Shown: positions 42,199 to 59,260, counted from the stretch's first letter. The stretch is 64,000 nt of DNA from Acidobacteriota bacterium (GCA_018268855.1 JAFDVR010000004.1:62001-126000), one strand, 5' to 3'. Made by a program: numbers and translations. The notes: generated by a model not told the origin, from the letters alone.

Positions 42199-42951
42199 CT
42201 ATTCGAGCGTATTTCCGCCGTTCACAGCCAGCTTTTGGCCAGTAATAAACGACCCTGCATCGCTGGCGAGGAACACCACCGCATCGCCAATGTTCTGCGG
42301 TGTGCCTGACTGCGGCAGCGGAACACCAGCGAGATAATTCGTTCGATCTTCAGCCGTGGCATTGAACGCGCGCTCCGTCGGAATCCATCCTGGCGCAATC
42401 AGATTGACTGTAATTCCATCCGGCCCAAGCTCACGCGCCCATGAGCGTGTCTGGGCCAACTGCGCTCCTTTCGCTGCTACATAATGCGCAAACTTTGGAT
42501 TGCCTAACTCAACGACTTCGCTGCCAATCTGGATGAATCGGCCGAATTTGCGCGCTTTCCATTGCGGCAGAACAGCCTGCATCAGCAGCAACGGAGACTT
42601 CACAAAGAACTCCATCTGCTGCAGATATGCTTGCCAATTCTGTTCTTCGATGGACATGCGCTGCTGATCGCCGGTCGCATTCGCAACCACAATATCGATC
42701 GGTCCGAACGCAGATTCCACTTCACGCATAAGCCTCTGCACGTCCGCTTCATCGCGAATATCTGCGCGAAACGCCTGCGCGCGGGCACCTTCGCTCGCTA
42801 ACGCGTCACAGAGTGAGTTGGCCTTTGCTTCACTATGTACATAGTTCACTGCAACGCTTGCACCTGCGCGAGCGAGGGCTGTGGCAATGCCAGCGCCGAG
42901 CCCGCGGCTGGCACCAGTGACGAGAGCAGTGCGATTGGTGAGTGTCGCCAT
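42199..42951 (-). CDS. SDR-family oxidoreductase
   Basis: 250 residues from ATG 42951 (a longer frame to 42981 adds a non-conserved leader). Nucleotide-binding TGASRGLGAG at 12-21, catalytic Ser-144, Tyr-157 and Lys-161 (SEVVELG, YVAAK), and C-terminal PGWIPTERAF. FabG-like 3-oxoacyl/ketone reductase class, NADP(H)-dependent. The usual NNAG motif reads NATG. Substrate unknown. Confidence 0.92.
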   Translation of the reverse strand: MATLTNRTALVTGASRGLGAGIATALARAGASVAVNYVHSEAKANSLCDALASEGARAQAFRADIRDEADVQRLMREVESAFGPIDIVVANATGDQQRMSIEEQNWQAYLQQMEFFVKSPLLLMQAVLPQWKARKFGRFIQIGSEVVELGNPKFAHYVAAKGAQLAQTRSWARELGPDGITVNLIAPGWIPTERAFNATAEDRTNYLAGVPLPQSGTPQNIGDAVVFLASDAGSFITGQKLAVNGGNTLE

Positions 42952-43021
42952 GCAACCAAGTCTAAGCGCAAAGTGATGCAAAGATGTAGATTGCTCTACT
43001 CTGCATCGCTATGCTGTGTGC

Positions 43022-44275
43022 ATGCTTGTTTTGATCAGCATTCTTGTTGCGACCGCTGCGCTGTTCGGATGGGTGAGCGCGCGTGTGCTCAAGTTGCCGA
43101 ACACGATTGGGACGATGTTGCTGACGGCGATTGGATCGCTTTCGCTGGTGCTGCTCTCCGGTATCTGGCCGGAGCCGCATGAGTGGGCTGTTGCACAGAT
43201 ACAGCAGATTAGTTTCGATCGGTTGATTCTGCATGGAATGCTTTCTGTGCTGCTGTTTGCAGGAGCGTTTCTGCTGGATTTGCGTGGGCTGAAGCAGCAG
43301 CAAGTTCCTGTTGGGCTGCTGGCTGTCTTCTCCACGTTGATCTCGATTGTGGGTGTTGGAGCGATTACGTTCTACACTGCGCGCTTCTTCGGATATTCAC
43401 CTTCGCCGATTGCTTCGCTGCTGTTTGGAGCGTTGATTTCGCCGACCGATCCGATTGCTGTGCTGGAGATGCTGCATCGCGTGCAGACGCCGAAGTATAT
43501 CGAGTCGCAGCTTGCGGGTGAATCACTCTTCAACGATGGCGTTGGAGCAGTCGTCTTTCTGGCGCTGCTGGAAGCGATGCGTGGATCTGCGCCTACGTTC
43601 CCGCATATTGGATTGGAGATCCTGCTGGCTGGTGGAGGAGGGATTCTGCTGGGAGCGGTTTTGGCTGTGCCGATTGCGATGTTGATGCGAACGGTGAAGA
43701 GCGCGCCGATCGACATTCTGCTGAGTCTGGCGCTGGCGCTTGGTGGATATGCGATTGCCGATCATATGGGGATTTCGGCTCCGCTGGAGACTGTGGCTGC
43801 TGCGCTGGTTTTGCGATTGCTGATTGACAATCAGCCGGAGGAGCGCGTAGCGAACCGTGATCTGAATCACTTCTGGAAAGTTGTGGATGAGATTCAGAAT
43901 GCAATTCTGTTTGTTCTGCTGGGATGCGAGTTTCTACTGATCGCTTTTGAGCGGAACGCTGTTTTCCTTGGGTTCAGCGAGATCGTGATTGTGAACCTGT
44001 TGCGTGTTACTTCTGTAGGAATTGTTTTGTTGTTGTTGAAGATGATTCAGCCGAAGCAGAAGAGTTCGCTTGCTGTATTGAGCTGGGGCGGCCTGCGCGG
44101 TGGATTGTCGATTGCTTTGGCGATTTCGATTCCGCGCGAGTTTGGATTGAGTTGGGTGGTGACGTCCACTTATGTTGTGGTGGCGTTTTCCATTCTGGTG
44201 CAGGGTGGGACGATGGGCGCTTTCCTCAAGCGGAGGCGGTCCAGTGGAGAGCCCAAGCCTTTATCCGATCTATGA
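43022..44275 (+). CDS. CPA1-type Na+/H+ antiporter
   Basis: 417 residues with about 12 hydrophobic helices. The antiporter motif is FGALISPTDPIAVLEMLHRV, and AGESLFNDGVGAVVFLALLE carries the paired N-D of the ion-binding site; WGGLRGGLSIALAISIP is the later conserved element. Moves Na+ (or K+) out against protons at the inner membrane for pH and salt control. Start ATG 43022, with GTG 43016 an alternative. The codon use is less GC3-rich than in its neighbours (many GAT, TTT and CTG codons). Overlaps thpR by six bases tail to tail. Confidence 0.9.
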   Translation: MLVLISILVATAALFGWVSARVLKLPNTIGTMLLTAIGSLSLVLLSGIWPEPHEWAVAQIQQISFDRLILHGMLSVLLFAGAFLLDLRGLKQQQVPVGLLAVFSTLISIVGVGAITFYTARFFGYSPSPIASLLFGALISPTDPIAVLEMLHRVQTPKYIESQLAGESLFNDGVGAVVFLALLEAMRGSAPTFPHIGLEILLAGGGGILLGAVLAVPIAMLMRTVKSAPIDILLSLALALGGYAIADHMGISAPLETVAAALVLRLLIDNQPEERVANRDLNHFWKVVDEIQNAILFVLLGCEFLLIAFERNAVFLGFSEIVIVNLLRVTSVGIVLLLLKMIQPKQKSSLAVLSWGGLRGGLSIALAISIPREFGLSWVVTSTYVVVAFSILVQGGTMGAFLKRRRSSGEPKPLSDL

Positions 44276-44785
44276 GCTGCCGCTCGTGAGTGGGACGCGA
44301 TGCAGGTGCTGGTATCGCGCACCGGAGCCGCCGAGATGGCTGCGGTAGAGGACGACCGTGTCTGCTGTGAACTGCAGCGGTTGAAAAGGAATCTGACTCG
44401 CTCCGCGAAAGCGATCGCGACTGCGTGCCAGTGTGATGTGTGCATGGTAGCGGCGCTGTTCGGGTGAGAAGCCGCAGCGGTCCATGCGAGCAATCACGTC
44501 TTCGTGCAGTTGCAGCAACGCTGGTGAGGGCTGAACTTCCGCATGAAAGACACCGGGAAATGTGGCCAGGCGCGTGAGCGTGATGTTGAAGGGGGCGTGA
44601 TGTAACTCCGTTAGTTCGTCGATGATGCCTGCGAGCTTTTCTTCCTGCACTTCTCCTAAGAACGAGAGGGTGATGTGCATGTTTTCAGGAGGGACGCGGC
44701 GCGCGTGGGAGGCGACTGGGTCCGCGATGTGTGAGAGAGCGAGGGCTATTTCCTCCGGTACCGGGATGCCGATGAAGAGGCGCAT
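44270..44785 (-). CDS. thpR: RNA 2',3'-cyclic phosphodiesterase
   Basis: 171 residues. The two HxTx motifs of the 2H phosphoesterase superfamily are HITL at 37-40 and HITL at 116-119, spaced as in ThpR/LigT. N-terminus MRLFIGIPVPEEI is typical. Opens 2',3'-cyclic phosphates on RNA ends; cellular role is usually accessory to RNA repair or processing. Confidence 0.92.
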   Translation of the reverse strand: MRLFIGIPVPEEIALALSHIADPVASHARRVPPENMHITLSFLGEVQEEKLAGIIDELTELHHAPFNITLTRLATFPGVFHAEVQPSPALLQLHEDVIARMDRCGFSPEQRRYHAHITLARSRDRFRGASQIPFQPLQFTADTVVLYRSHLGGSGARYQHLHRVPLTSGSS

Positions 44786-44840
44786 GAATGATTGGATGCC
44801 GCACCGTCGTGCTTCGCGAACCGTCCAAGGCTACAGCGAT

Positions 44841-45284
44841 CTATTCGTTCTTGTCCTCATCGTCGTCCTCGTAGAAGAGTTCGCGCCCTTCATCATCTTC
44901 GTCCTGATTGGAGATGAGGCCTTCCGGAGCCAATTTGCTGTCTTTTGGATCCGTCTCGCGCACGATTTGTTTGCAGGACGGAGCACCTTTGAGGCGGACG
45001 GTGTTCATGCTGGCGAGTTGGAGTCCGTAGAGAAGCGCGGTTGCCCGCCTGGTTTCGACCAGATCGGAGGCAAGCGCGTTGACGATGGTGGAGATGGCTA
45101 TCTGGACCGCTTCCGGATCTTCCATGGGGCCGAGTGGCAATACCCTGGTACCAGATATGTAGCGGAAGGGGCGGTGCGAGTTTTCGATGCGGTTGTGGAA
45201 GTAACAGTATGGGAGGCCTTTGACTTGCGGCGACCGGCACTGGAGTCCGTTGGTCTTGATGTACCGGCAGAGTTGGAAAGACAT
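44841..45284 (-). CDS. Conserved hypothetical protein with Cys-rich N-terminus
   Basis: 147 residues. The first 30 residues (CRYIKTNGLQCRSPQVKGLP, YCYFHNR) form a C-x9-C-x(10)-C-x2-H pattern that may bind zinc. The middle is helical (VQIAISTIVNALASDLVETR) and the C-terminus very acidic (DEDDEGRELFYEDDDEDKNE). I recognise this as a family common in Acidobacteriota but with no known function; a nucleic-acid or protein-binding role is possible. Confidence 0.75.
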   Translation of the reverse strand: MSFQLCRYIKTNGLQCRSPQVKGLPYCYFHNRIENSHRPFRYISGTRVLPLGPMEDPEAVQIAISTIVNALASDLVETRRATALLYGLQLASMNTVRLKGAPSCKQIVRETDPKDSKLAPEGLISNQDEDDEGRELFYEDDDEDKNE

Positions 45285-45304
45285 GCGTCGCTACGCTCCT
45301 TTGG

Positions 45305-45334
45305 AGTTGTTAGTTGTTAGTTCTTAGTTGTTAG
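45305..45334. repeat. 30-base AGTTGTTAGTTGTTAG... repeat, copy 1
   Basis: Identical over 30 bases to 53974-54003 in the rpoB-rpoC gap. Made of TTAGTTG units. Lies about 20 bases upstream of the start of the Cys-rich protein gene on the minus strand. Confidence 0.75.
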
Positions 45335-45472
45335 TTTTGGGGCATGGGAGGGTACCCCTCCCCCCGGGTTGGTGTCGCTAAGTTACTTGTTTTATTTGGG
45401 ATGTGATTTCAGGTGTCTGCAAAATCCTTATTCGAGACGAGTTACAGGCAAAATCTTCTTCCTAAACGACTT

Positions 45473-45503
45473 AGGCTGGCTCACGAGGTTCGCGTGCCAG
45501 CCT
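45473..45503 (+). terminator. Strong hairpin in a divergent intergenic region
   Basis: AGGCTGGC pairs with GCCAGCCT and the inner CACG with CGTG, followed by TGGTTTTTATT. It looks like an intrinsic terminator on the plus strand, but no plus-strand gene lies upstream of it: the 350-base gap 45285-45634 separates divergent genes. It may end a small RNA or act as a leader attenuator for the gene at 45635. Confidence 0.6.
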
Positions 45504-45634
45504 TGGTTTTTATTGCTCTGTATTTAGTTTAGAAGATTGGGGTGGGTCATCCGGCAAATGGTTCTTGTTTGGATTGTTGAGGTTAGAAGATTTCGGGCTT
45601 GACAAGGTTTTTGGCGAGGGATTGAGATGCTCGC

Positions 45635-45997
45635 ATGATCCGCTCATGCTCTTCTCTCGTTCTAAGTGTGGTGATGGCTGTGACTCTCTATGCGCAGGAT
45701 GCTCCTGCGCGGAAACCAGTTCGCGTTTCCGGTGGCGTGATGGCGGGACTGCTAGTGAAGAGGGTGTTCCCTGTTTTTCCTGCGCATGGACGTCCGCAGA
45801 GTAGTGTCGGAATCTTTCACATGATCATTGGGAAAGATGGGCACGTGAAGGAAATTACTCCTATAAGGTGCGATGACGTGCTGAAGGCGAGCTACATGGA
45901 TGCGATTCGGCAATGGGAGTATCGACCCTATTTGCTGAACGGTGAGCCAGTCGAAGTAGAGACAACTATTATGTATGAGATCAATTGGGGCGGATGA
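45635..45997 (+). CDS. Small exported TonB C-terminal-domain protein
   Basis: 120 residues: signal peptide (SSLVLSVVMAVTLYAQ) and one TonB-C-like domain (RVSGGVMAGLLVKRVFPVFP, GIFHMIIGKDGHVKEITPIR, AIRQWEYRPYLLNGEPVEVE). It lacks the TM anchor plus Pro-rich linker of true TonB. Homologous to the second half of the protein at 47195-47908, suggesting duplication. Probably periplasmic; partner unknown. Confidence 0.8.
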   Translation: MIRSCSSLVLSVVMAVTLYAQDAPARKPVRVSGGVMAGLLVKRVFPVFPAHGRPQSSVGIFHMIIGKDGHVKEITPIRCDDVLKASYMDAIRQWEYRPYLLNGEPVEVETTIMYEINWGG

Positions 45998-46135
45998 CAA
46001 GATTTGTGACCGGCTTGTGCAAGAGCTACTAGTCGCAGGTTTATAGAGCGGGCCTTCAGGTCATCGATTGCTAGACGAGATGTCTAACTTGACAACGATT
46101 AATCCAGGCGCTTTGCTAGGCTTTGTGGCTGAGAG

Positions 46136-46549
46136 CTACGCCCTAAGTACCGGCTCGCCGGTGCGTGGATTTGTGAGTGTCACGTTTTCGAGTGCCAGGA
46201 TGAGCCAGCCGTTGGATTGAAGCCGCATCACGGCGAGGATCATGGTGTCCACTGCGTGCGGACCGGCGGGGTGGGCCGTGCCGACGGTAAGGCGGCTCCA
46301 GCAGTGGACGACTGCAACGTCGCCACTAAGAACTTTGGAGTGGAAGACTTCGTTTGACACCGTGGAGTCGCTGTAGATCGTCTGGTGAATCGGCGCGTGG
46401 AGAGCGATGATCTCAGGGACGCCTTGAACGAAGTGTCCGAAGCGGTTGACGAAGGTGGCGTCTTCGCAGAAGAGCGAGCCGAGGGCTGCCATGTCGTGGC
46501 TGTTCCATGCGTTTTGGAAAGATTCGGCGATGTCTTCGGGATTCGTCAT
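46136..46549 (-). CDS. SnoaL/DUF4440-like (NTF2-fold) protein
   Basis: 137 residues: MTNPEDIAESFQNAWNSHDM, ALGSLFCEDATFVNRFGHFV and GDVAVVHCWSRLTVG fit the SgcJ/EcaC-type NTF2-like fold, a small cone-shaped pocket protein found in many hydrolases and unknowns. No catalytic set stands out. Cytosolic. Function unknown. Confidence 0.8.
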   Translation of the reverse strand: MTNPEDIAESFQNAWNSHDMAALGSLFCEDATFVNRFGHFVQGVPEIIALHAPIHQTIYSDSTVSNEVFHSKVLSGDVAVVHCWSRLTVGTAHPAGPHAVDTMILAVMRLQSNGWLILALENVTLTNPRTGEPVLRA

Positions 46550-46669
46550 TAATGAAGAGTAATCGATGCTGTGGTGAAGTGGTATGGGAGGTCACCAGCG
46601 ATTGTGAGCTTCAACTTGGGGCAAGCGCGAGATTGAAGAAGGCGCTCTCGCTTGAGATAGATTGGTGAG

Positions 46670-46996
46670 ATGTCCATTGATGCTCCTCACACTGACCCGC
46701 CAAGCTGGCCCTTTGAAGACGGCCCACATACCTGTGCGTTTCTGAGCACGACTGTTCACGAAGGACAGGAGGATATTGTCTTCGTGTCGCACGACCGAGA
46801 TGGTGAATGGCAGATGCTCGGCGATTCCATGAGAGATGGAGGCGGTCCAGTGGTTGTGTGTCTCCATCATCCAATAGATGACGATCCTAGCCTTCTAGAG
46901 CTTCACGATCTGCCAACCGGATGGTACGCAGAGCGCGTAGATAAAGACGCGCTATTGGTGAGGTACGAACTTCCTCCGGAAGAAGAGGAAGATTAG
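46670..46996 (+). CDS. Conserved hypothetical protein, DUF2185-like
   Basis: 108 residues, acidic: IVFVSHDRDGEWQMLGDSMR, VVVCLHHPIDDDPSLLELHD and LPTGWYAERVDKDALLVRYE resemble DUF2185-type proteins, some of which act as immunity proteins. No toxin gene is adjacent. The GGTGAG before the ATG is very close, so the start is moderately certain. Confidence 0.65.
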   Translation: MSIDAPHTDPPSWPFEDGPHTCAFLSTTVHEGQEDIVFVSHDRDGEWQMLGDSMRDGGGPVVVCLHHPIDDDPSLLELHDLPTGWYAERVDKDALLVRYELPPEEEED

Positions 46997-47079
46997 AGGC
47001 TCGCTCTTCCGACATAAATTCGCTGTAGTCCTTTGGCATTTGTGGTGAGGACGGTTCAAAAGCGGTTCGTGTTTCCGCA

Positions 47080-47132
47080 CGAATACCCCACCCTTTCGCG
47101 CAAAGAGCGCGCGAAAGAATGGGGCACCCAGA
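47080..47132. repeat. GGGTGCCCCATTCTTTCGC palindromic repeat, copy 2 (inverted)
   Basis: Reads CGAATACCCCACCCTTTCGC, spacer with GCGCAAAGAGCGC, GCGAAAGAATGGGGCACCC: the reverse complement of the element at 40890-40943. Occupies most of the gap 46997-47194. Confidence 0.75.
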
Positions 47133-47194
47133 GCAGACAAATGCTTCGCTAACTTTGCACGGTATTCTGTTCAGGAATCCAGTGGAGGTTTGTG

Positions 47195-47908
47195 ATGCGT
47201 GGTTGGCTGCTTAGCGCGGTTGGGCTGTGTCTTGTGTTGCCGGTGTGTGCGCAGGAGGCTGCGCCGACGCAGGATGCGCCGCTGATCTCGGCGGGGGTGA
47301 TGTCCGCGCGTTTGACCAAGCGGGTGCAGCCGGAGTTTCCCAGGGATGCGATTGAGAAGGGCATCTCGGGCGTGGTGACGCTGCGCGCACTTGTCTCGAA
47401 GTCAGGCAAGGTAGATGAGCTGACCTTTGTGGAAGGACCGGAGGTCTTTCGTGAAGCTGCGATGAAGGCTGTGCGGAAGTGGGAGTACAAGCCGTTTGAG
47501 AAGGACGGTGAGCCTGTGGCCGTGCAGACGATTGTGCGTGTGCGCTTTGGGAATATGCCTGCCAATGGTCATGCGCTGATCGGGGCGGAGCCGATACGAG
47601 AATACTCTGGCTCGGATGCTCCTGTGCGCATCTCGGGTGGGGTGATGGCGGGGCAGCTCATTCAGAAGGTCACACCCCTTTATCCAGCTAACGCTCGCCG
47701 GGCAGGAGTCACGGGCTCGGTGATACTGCACGCCATCATCGGGAAAGATGGCCTAATCAGAGATGTGCAAGTAGTGAGTGGACCGGAGATGCTACAGATT
47801 GCCGCTGCAAGTGCGGTGAGGCAGTGGCGGTATCGTCCTTACCTTAAGGATGGAGAGCCGGTTGAGGTGGATACGACCATTACGGTGAACTTCAATATTG
47901 GGCGGTAG
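47195..47908 (+). CDS. Exported protein with two TonB C-terminal domains
   Basis: 237 residues from ATG 47195 (GGAGG six bases upstream; an in-frame GTG three bases earlier is too close). Signal peptide ends near VCAQ. Domain 1 (about 32-122): LTKRVQPEFPRDAIEKGISG, VRKWEYKPFEKDGEPVAVQT. Domain 2 (about 148-237): LIQKVTPLYPANARRAGVTG, VRQWRYRPYLKDGEPVEVDT. Tandem TonB-C domains without a TM anchor suggest a soluble periplasmic adaptor of TonB-dependent uptake or a peptidoglycan-binding role. Confidence 0.85.
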   Translation: MRGWLLSAVGLCLVLPVCAQEAAPTQDAPLISAGVMSARLTKRVQPEFPRDAIEKGISGVVTLRALVSKSGKVDELTFVEGPEVFREAAMKAVRKWEYKPFEKDGEPVAVQTIVRVRFGNMPANGHALIGAEPIREYSGSDAPVRISGGVMAGQLIQKVTPLYPANARRAGVTGSVILHAIIGKDGLIRDVQVVSGPEMLQIAAASAVRQWRYRPYLKDGEPVEVDTTITVNFNIGR

Positions 47909-47937
47909 CGGGATTGAACCCAAGTTGCGATAAGCGG

Positions 47938-48261
47938 CTATTTGACGAAGAGTAGAACGAAGCCAATTACCGCGATCACAAACGCGAAGTATTCCATCGG
48001 GATAAAGAACAAGCTGTCCTTACGGCGAATGTGGACTGTCTGACCTGTTTGCGGCTCGACGAGTTCGCGACCTGCGTCTTTTATCTGGAGTGCACTTAGC
48101 CAGACGGCAGCACCGGAGACGATGAGCCCAACGCCGATGACCCAGTTATGGGATTCGTAATAACCGTCGCCGTACGCTTTGTCGAAGCCGAAGTTGAAGA
48201 GGCACAGGATTGCAAAAGTTATGAGGACAGTGAGCCAGCCACGGCCTTGCCAAATAATCAC
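47938..48261 (-). CDS. Hypothetical inner-membrane protein
   Basis: 107 residues with three hydrophobic segments: WLTVLITFAILCLFNFGF, NWVIGVGLIVSGAAVWLSAL and MEYFAFVIAVIGFVLLFV. Between the second and third is a polar loop (KDAGRELVEPQTGQTVHIRR). No family recognised. Confidence 0.7.
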   Translation of the reverse strand: MIIWQGRGWLTVLITFAILCLFNFGFDKAYGDGYYESHNWVIGVGLIVSGAAVWLSALQIKDAGRELVEPQTGQTVHIRRKDSLFFIPMEYFAFVIAVIGFVLLFVK

Positions 48262-48308
48262 AGAAATTCTCCACTTTGAGGTGTGGGGATCACCTTAGCA
48301 CGAACGGT

Positions 48309-48353
48309 GTCGCGCTCCCACATCTGCGCGATGAAACTGCGCAGATATGGGGC
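48309..48353. repeat. GGTGCCCCA palindromic repeat, diverged copy 3
   Basis: Minus strand reads GGTGCCCCATATCTGCGCAG, TTTCATC, GCGCAGATGTGGGAGCG: same layout as the repeats at 40890 and 47080, but the arm core is ATCTGCGC instead of TTCTTTCGC, with compensating changes in both arms. Confidence 0.65.
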
Positions 48354-48370
48354 ACCAGCCAGTAATTCTT

Positions 48371-49156
48371 TTATTGAACTAGGCTCTCTGAGCCAAGATA
48401 GCGCGCTAGCCGATCCTTGTTTGTGGCGAGATTCGAAAATTGCTTATCACAAACGTCACTAAAGCGAGCCAAGCTTTTACGGTTAATGTCTTCTTGGCTT
48501 TCGAAGACACCTACTCCTCTATGAGGGATACCCCACTTCTCGAATTGAAGTAAAGCAATAGTTGAATCCTTGACTTTATCGTCCGAGGGCAAAGCATATA
48601 CGAAAAAGGGAGCTTCGGAAGATGTATCGATTTTGCAATCGACGCTATACAAACCTTCTGGGTCGTGTTGCCTGTCGCTCCAATCAAAGTGAAGCCTTTT
48701 GGGATTGATATTTGCCTCTAAGAACGACCTAAAATCCTCCATGAAGGTGGATTTAACTCGTTCCCTATTGAGGTATGTGACATCTGCAATTCGCAAGGAT
48801 GCTTGAACAAAGTCGTAGAGAGCGTCTCCGTATCGATTTTCCTTAATCGGAGCAACTAACTCGCCATCCCTATCTTCAACTGAAAAAGTCGAAAGAGCGT
48901 TACTGATCACTTTCTGTCGAGTTCCAGATCGCAAATCCTTCTCGTCTAAATCGTAAGTTAGACGCATATATATATTTCCCTCGTCCGAAAGTGCCCAAGA
49001 GCCGGACCTATCTTTCTTTAGAACAATACCGAGATGATCTCCATCCTCAAATATGAAGGGAGTGAAAACTCGAAAGCGGTTTTCTCCTTCTTCTACGACA
49101 CGGAGCTGTTCGCAAACTTTACTTTTGAATTGCTTTACTATTTCTTCGTAATTCAC
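48371..49156 (-). CDS. DUF1828/DUF1829-type protein
   Basis: 261 residues from GTG 49156 (GAGGTG just upstream; a TTG at 49168 would be earlier and weaker). NRFRVFTPFIFEDGDHLGIV and SGSWALSDEGNIYMRLTYDL are the DUF1828 hallmark; the second half (SVDCKIDTSSEAPFFVYALP, FSDVCDKQFSNLATNK) fits the DUF1829 part. These proteins occur in variable, defence-like regions; activity unknown. Low GC relative to the adjacent rpoC. Probably co-transcribed with the upstream 49218-49634 gene. Confidence 0.75.
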   Translation of the reverse strand: MNYEEIVKQFKSKVCEQLRVVEEGENRFRVFTPFIFEDGDHLGIVLKKDRSGSWALSDEGNIYMRLTYDLDEKDLRSGTRQKVISNALSTFSVEDRDGELVAPIKENRYGDALYDFVQASLRIADVTYLNRERVKSTFMEDFRSFLEANINPKRLHFDWSDRQHDPEGLYSVDCKIDTSSEAPFFVYALPSDDKVKDSTIALLQFEKWGIPHRGVGVFESQEDINRKSLARFSDVCDKQFSNLATNKDRLARYLGSESLVQ

Positions 49157-49217
49157 ACAGCACCTCAAAAAAGTAAACTTTGACCATCGGCAGGGAACGC
49201 AAATGCGCAGTCAGAAA

Positions 49218-49634
49218 TTAGACAGTTGATTGCATCTTGCAAGCTTGCATAGCGATCCGTGACTTCAGCATAGGCGTCTTCACGGAGACCTGATAACTGA
49301 TAACGCCAGTCGCCAAATGGATGTGAAAGTCATAGAAAGTCTGCCTCTCCAGTTTGTTTGTGTGCTCATGACTCTTGCCGTTATAACGCCGTAAGCGAAT
49401 CGTCTGCGAGGTGGGATGAACAAACGTGAGAATGGCAGAGAAGTCCAGCACATTATGTAAACTTTGACGCAAGATAATGCGGAACGTAGAGCCTTGCGAT
49501 CCCACCAACTCTAGCTCACGTTCTCTGTGTCCGGACTTATTCTTCAAGACAAGTTTCGAAAGGTAGCCGCTTGGTAGTGGCTTAGGTTCTTCAATCAGCG
49601 TCTTGATCTCTGCATCAGTGAGTATTACGCCCAC
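49218..49634 (-). CDS. Hypothetical protein, possible DUF6978-like
   Basis: 138 residues from GTG 49634 (GAGGAG five bases upstream; a longer frame to 49670 lacks a site). Starts VGVILTDAEIKTLIEEPKPL; the later beta-rich GSQGSTFRIILRQSLHNVLD and IRLRRYNGKSHEHTN resemble the DUF6978 type, often encoded next to DUF1828-type genes. Pairing with 48371-49156 suggests a two-gene module (61-base gap). Not characterised. Confidence 0.6.
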   Translation of the reverse strand: MGVILTDAEIKTLIEEPKPLPSGYLSKLVLKNKSGHRERELELVGSQGSTFRIILRQSLHNVLDFSAILTFVHPTSQTIRLRRYNGKSHEHTNKLERQTFYDFHIHLATGVISYQVSVKTPMLKSRIAMQACKMQSTV

Positions 49635-49698
49635 AATTCTCCTCAATCGGTATTCGCAATATTGAAGCATCTGCCGCGTAAGAGAACAAGAAGAAAGA

Positions 49699-49720
49699 GC
49701 CGGACTCTTGCGAGTCCGGC
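49699..49720 (-). terminator. Intrinsic terminator after rpoC
   Basis: GCCGGACTC-GCAA-GAGTCCGGC, a perfect 9-bp stem with a four-base loop, followed on the minus strand by TCTTTCTTCTTGTT, 46 bases after the rpoC stop. The plus strand also has a T-run (CTTTTGTTTG), so it can work in both directions. Confidence 0.85.
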
Positions 49721-49765
49721 CTTTTGTTTGTTTGGCGCGAAGCGCGTGTCGCCGTCTGCGTAAGA

Positions 49766-53956
<4,191 letters not shown>

Positions 53957-53973
53957 GTGCAATCTCCGATTGC

Positions 53974-54003
53974 AGTTGTTAGTTGTTAGTTCTTAGTTGT
54001 TAG
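53974..54003. repeat. 30-base AGTTGTTAGTTGTTAG... repeat, copy 2
   Basis: Identical to 45305-45334. Lies 18 bases upstream of the rpoC start codon, within the rpoB-rpoC spacer. Confidence 0.75.
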
Positions 54004-54097
54004 AACTTTCAACTTCCACTGCGGTTCATACTGCCTCGCAATCACTTTTGGCGGATTGCATTGCCTTTGGTCTTACAAATCTCTGTGCGCTGTGATT

Positions 54098-54133
54098 CAG
54101 TTCTCAGTTGGCATTGCTGACAACTGAGAACTG
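54098..54133. repeat. Perfect 13-bp hairpin between rpoB and rpoC
   Basis: CAGTTCTCAGTTG and CAACTGAGAACTG enclose a 10-base loop. No U-run follows on the minus strand (AATCAC), so it is not a clear terminator. It may be an RNA processing site or a dispersed repeat; GTTGTCAGTGAACAGTT next to it repeats the arm motif right up to the rpoB stop. Confidence 0.7.
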
Positions 54134-54144
54134 TTCACTGACAA

Positions 54145-58617
<4,473 letters not shown>

Positions 58618-59206
58618 GGTTGAGTCACTCCTGTTATTTCTCTGCCGAGGCCACCTGGATGCGCTGTTTGCTCATCCGAGTGGAGGAAGAAGCCGCGCCG
58701 TGGCGCTTCTCTTCCCGAGTTGTTTGCGCTGGAAACATCGCTCCGGCTGCCCTGGCTTGCAGCCGATGCGCATAGCGCGTAAAGAAGAACTTTTCTCTTT
58801 TGCTGCTGGACCGCAGCGCCGCGACCGAAGCGCGGAGAGCAGTCCGTAAAACTTCGGGCCGCTAATTCGCTACGGACAAAGACGACGAAGCGCTCGCAGG
58901 GACAGCACATCCCCAGAGCGCAAGAGCCGACTTTTGCACCTTAATTCCGATGAAACCTGTAATATCCGCCGCCCTTTGAGACTTTCCGCCCGCCTCAAGG
59001 TTGTCGCCGATGGTGAAATCTTCCCTGCCGGAACTCCGCGCCGAATCGGAGAGGGCAAGGGCCGGTCAAAACCGCAACCGGAGAGAATTCTGTATATCGA
59101 AGTTGTCAGTCAGTCTGCATCCGCCGCCCGAAATGCTCACCAGGGCATGCGCGATCGTTCCACAGATGAGGATACCGCGTGGAGCGAAATTTTGCAAACA
59201 GGCGAA

Positions 59207-59250
59207 AGCTCCCGCCTGGCCCTTGGACTTCGAGGGGGCAGACGGGAGCT
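59207..59250 (-). promoter_or_regulatory. rplL-rpoB spacer hairpin (attenuator or processing site)
   Basis: AGCTCCCGTCTG and CAGGCGGGAGCT make a 12-bp stem (one G-T pair) about 10 bases after the rplL stop, followed by TTTCGCCTGTTTG. In E. coli the rplL-rpoB gap has an attenuator plus an RNase III site that lowers rpoBC relative to ribosomal genes; a similar job is inferred here. The rest of 58618-59206 shows no gene or further hairpin that I can support. Confidence 0.6.
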
Positions 59251-59260
59251 AGAGCCAGAA

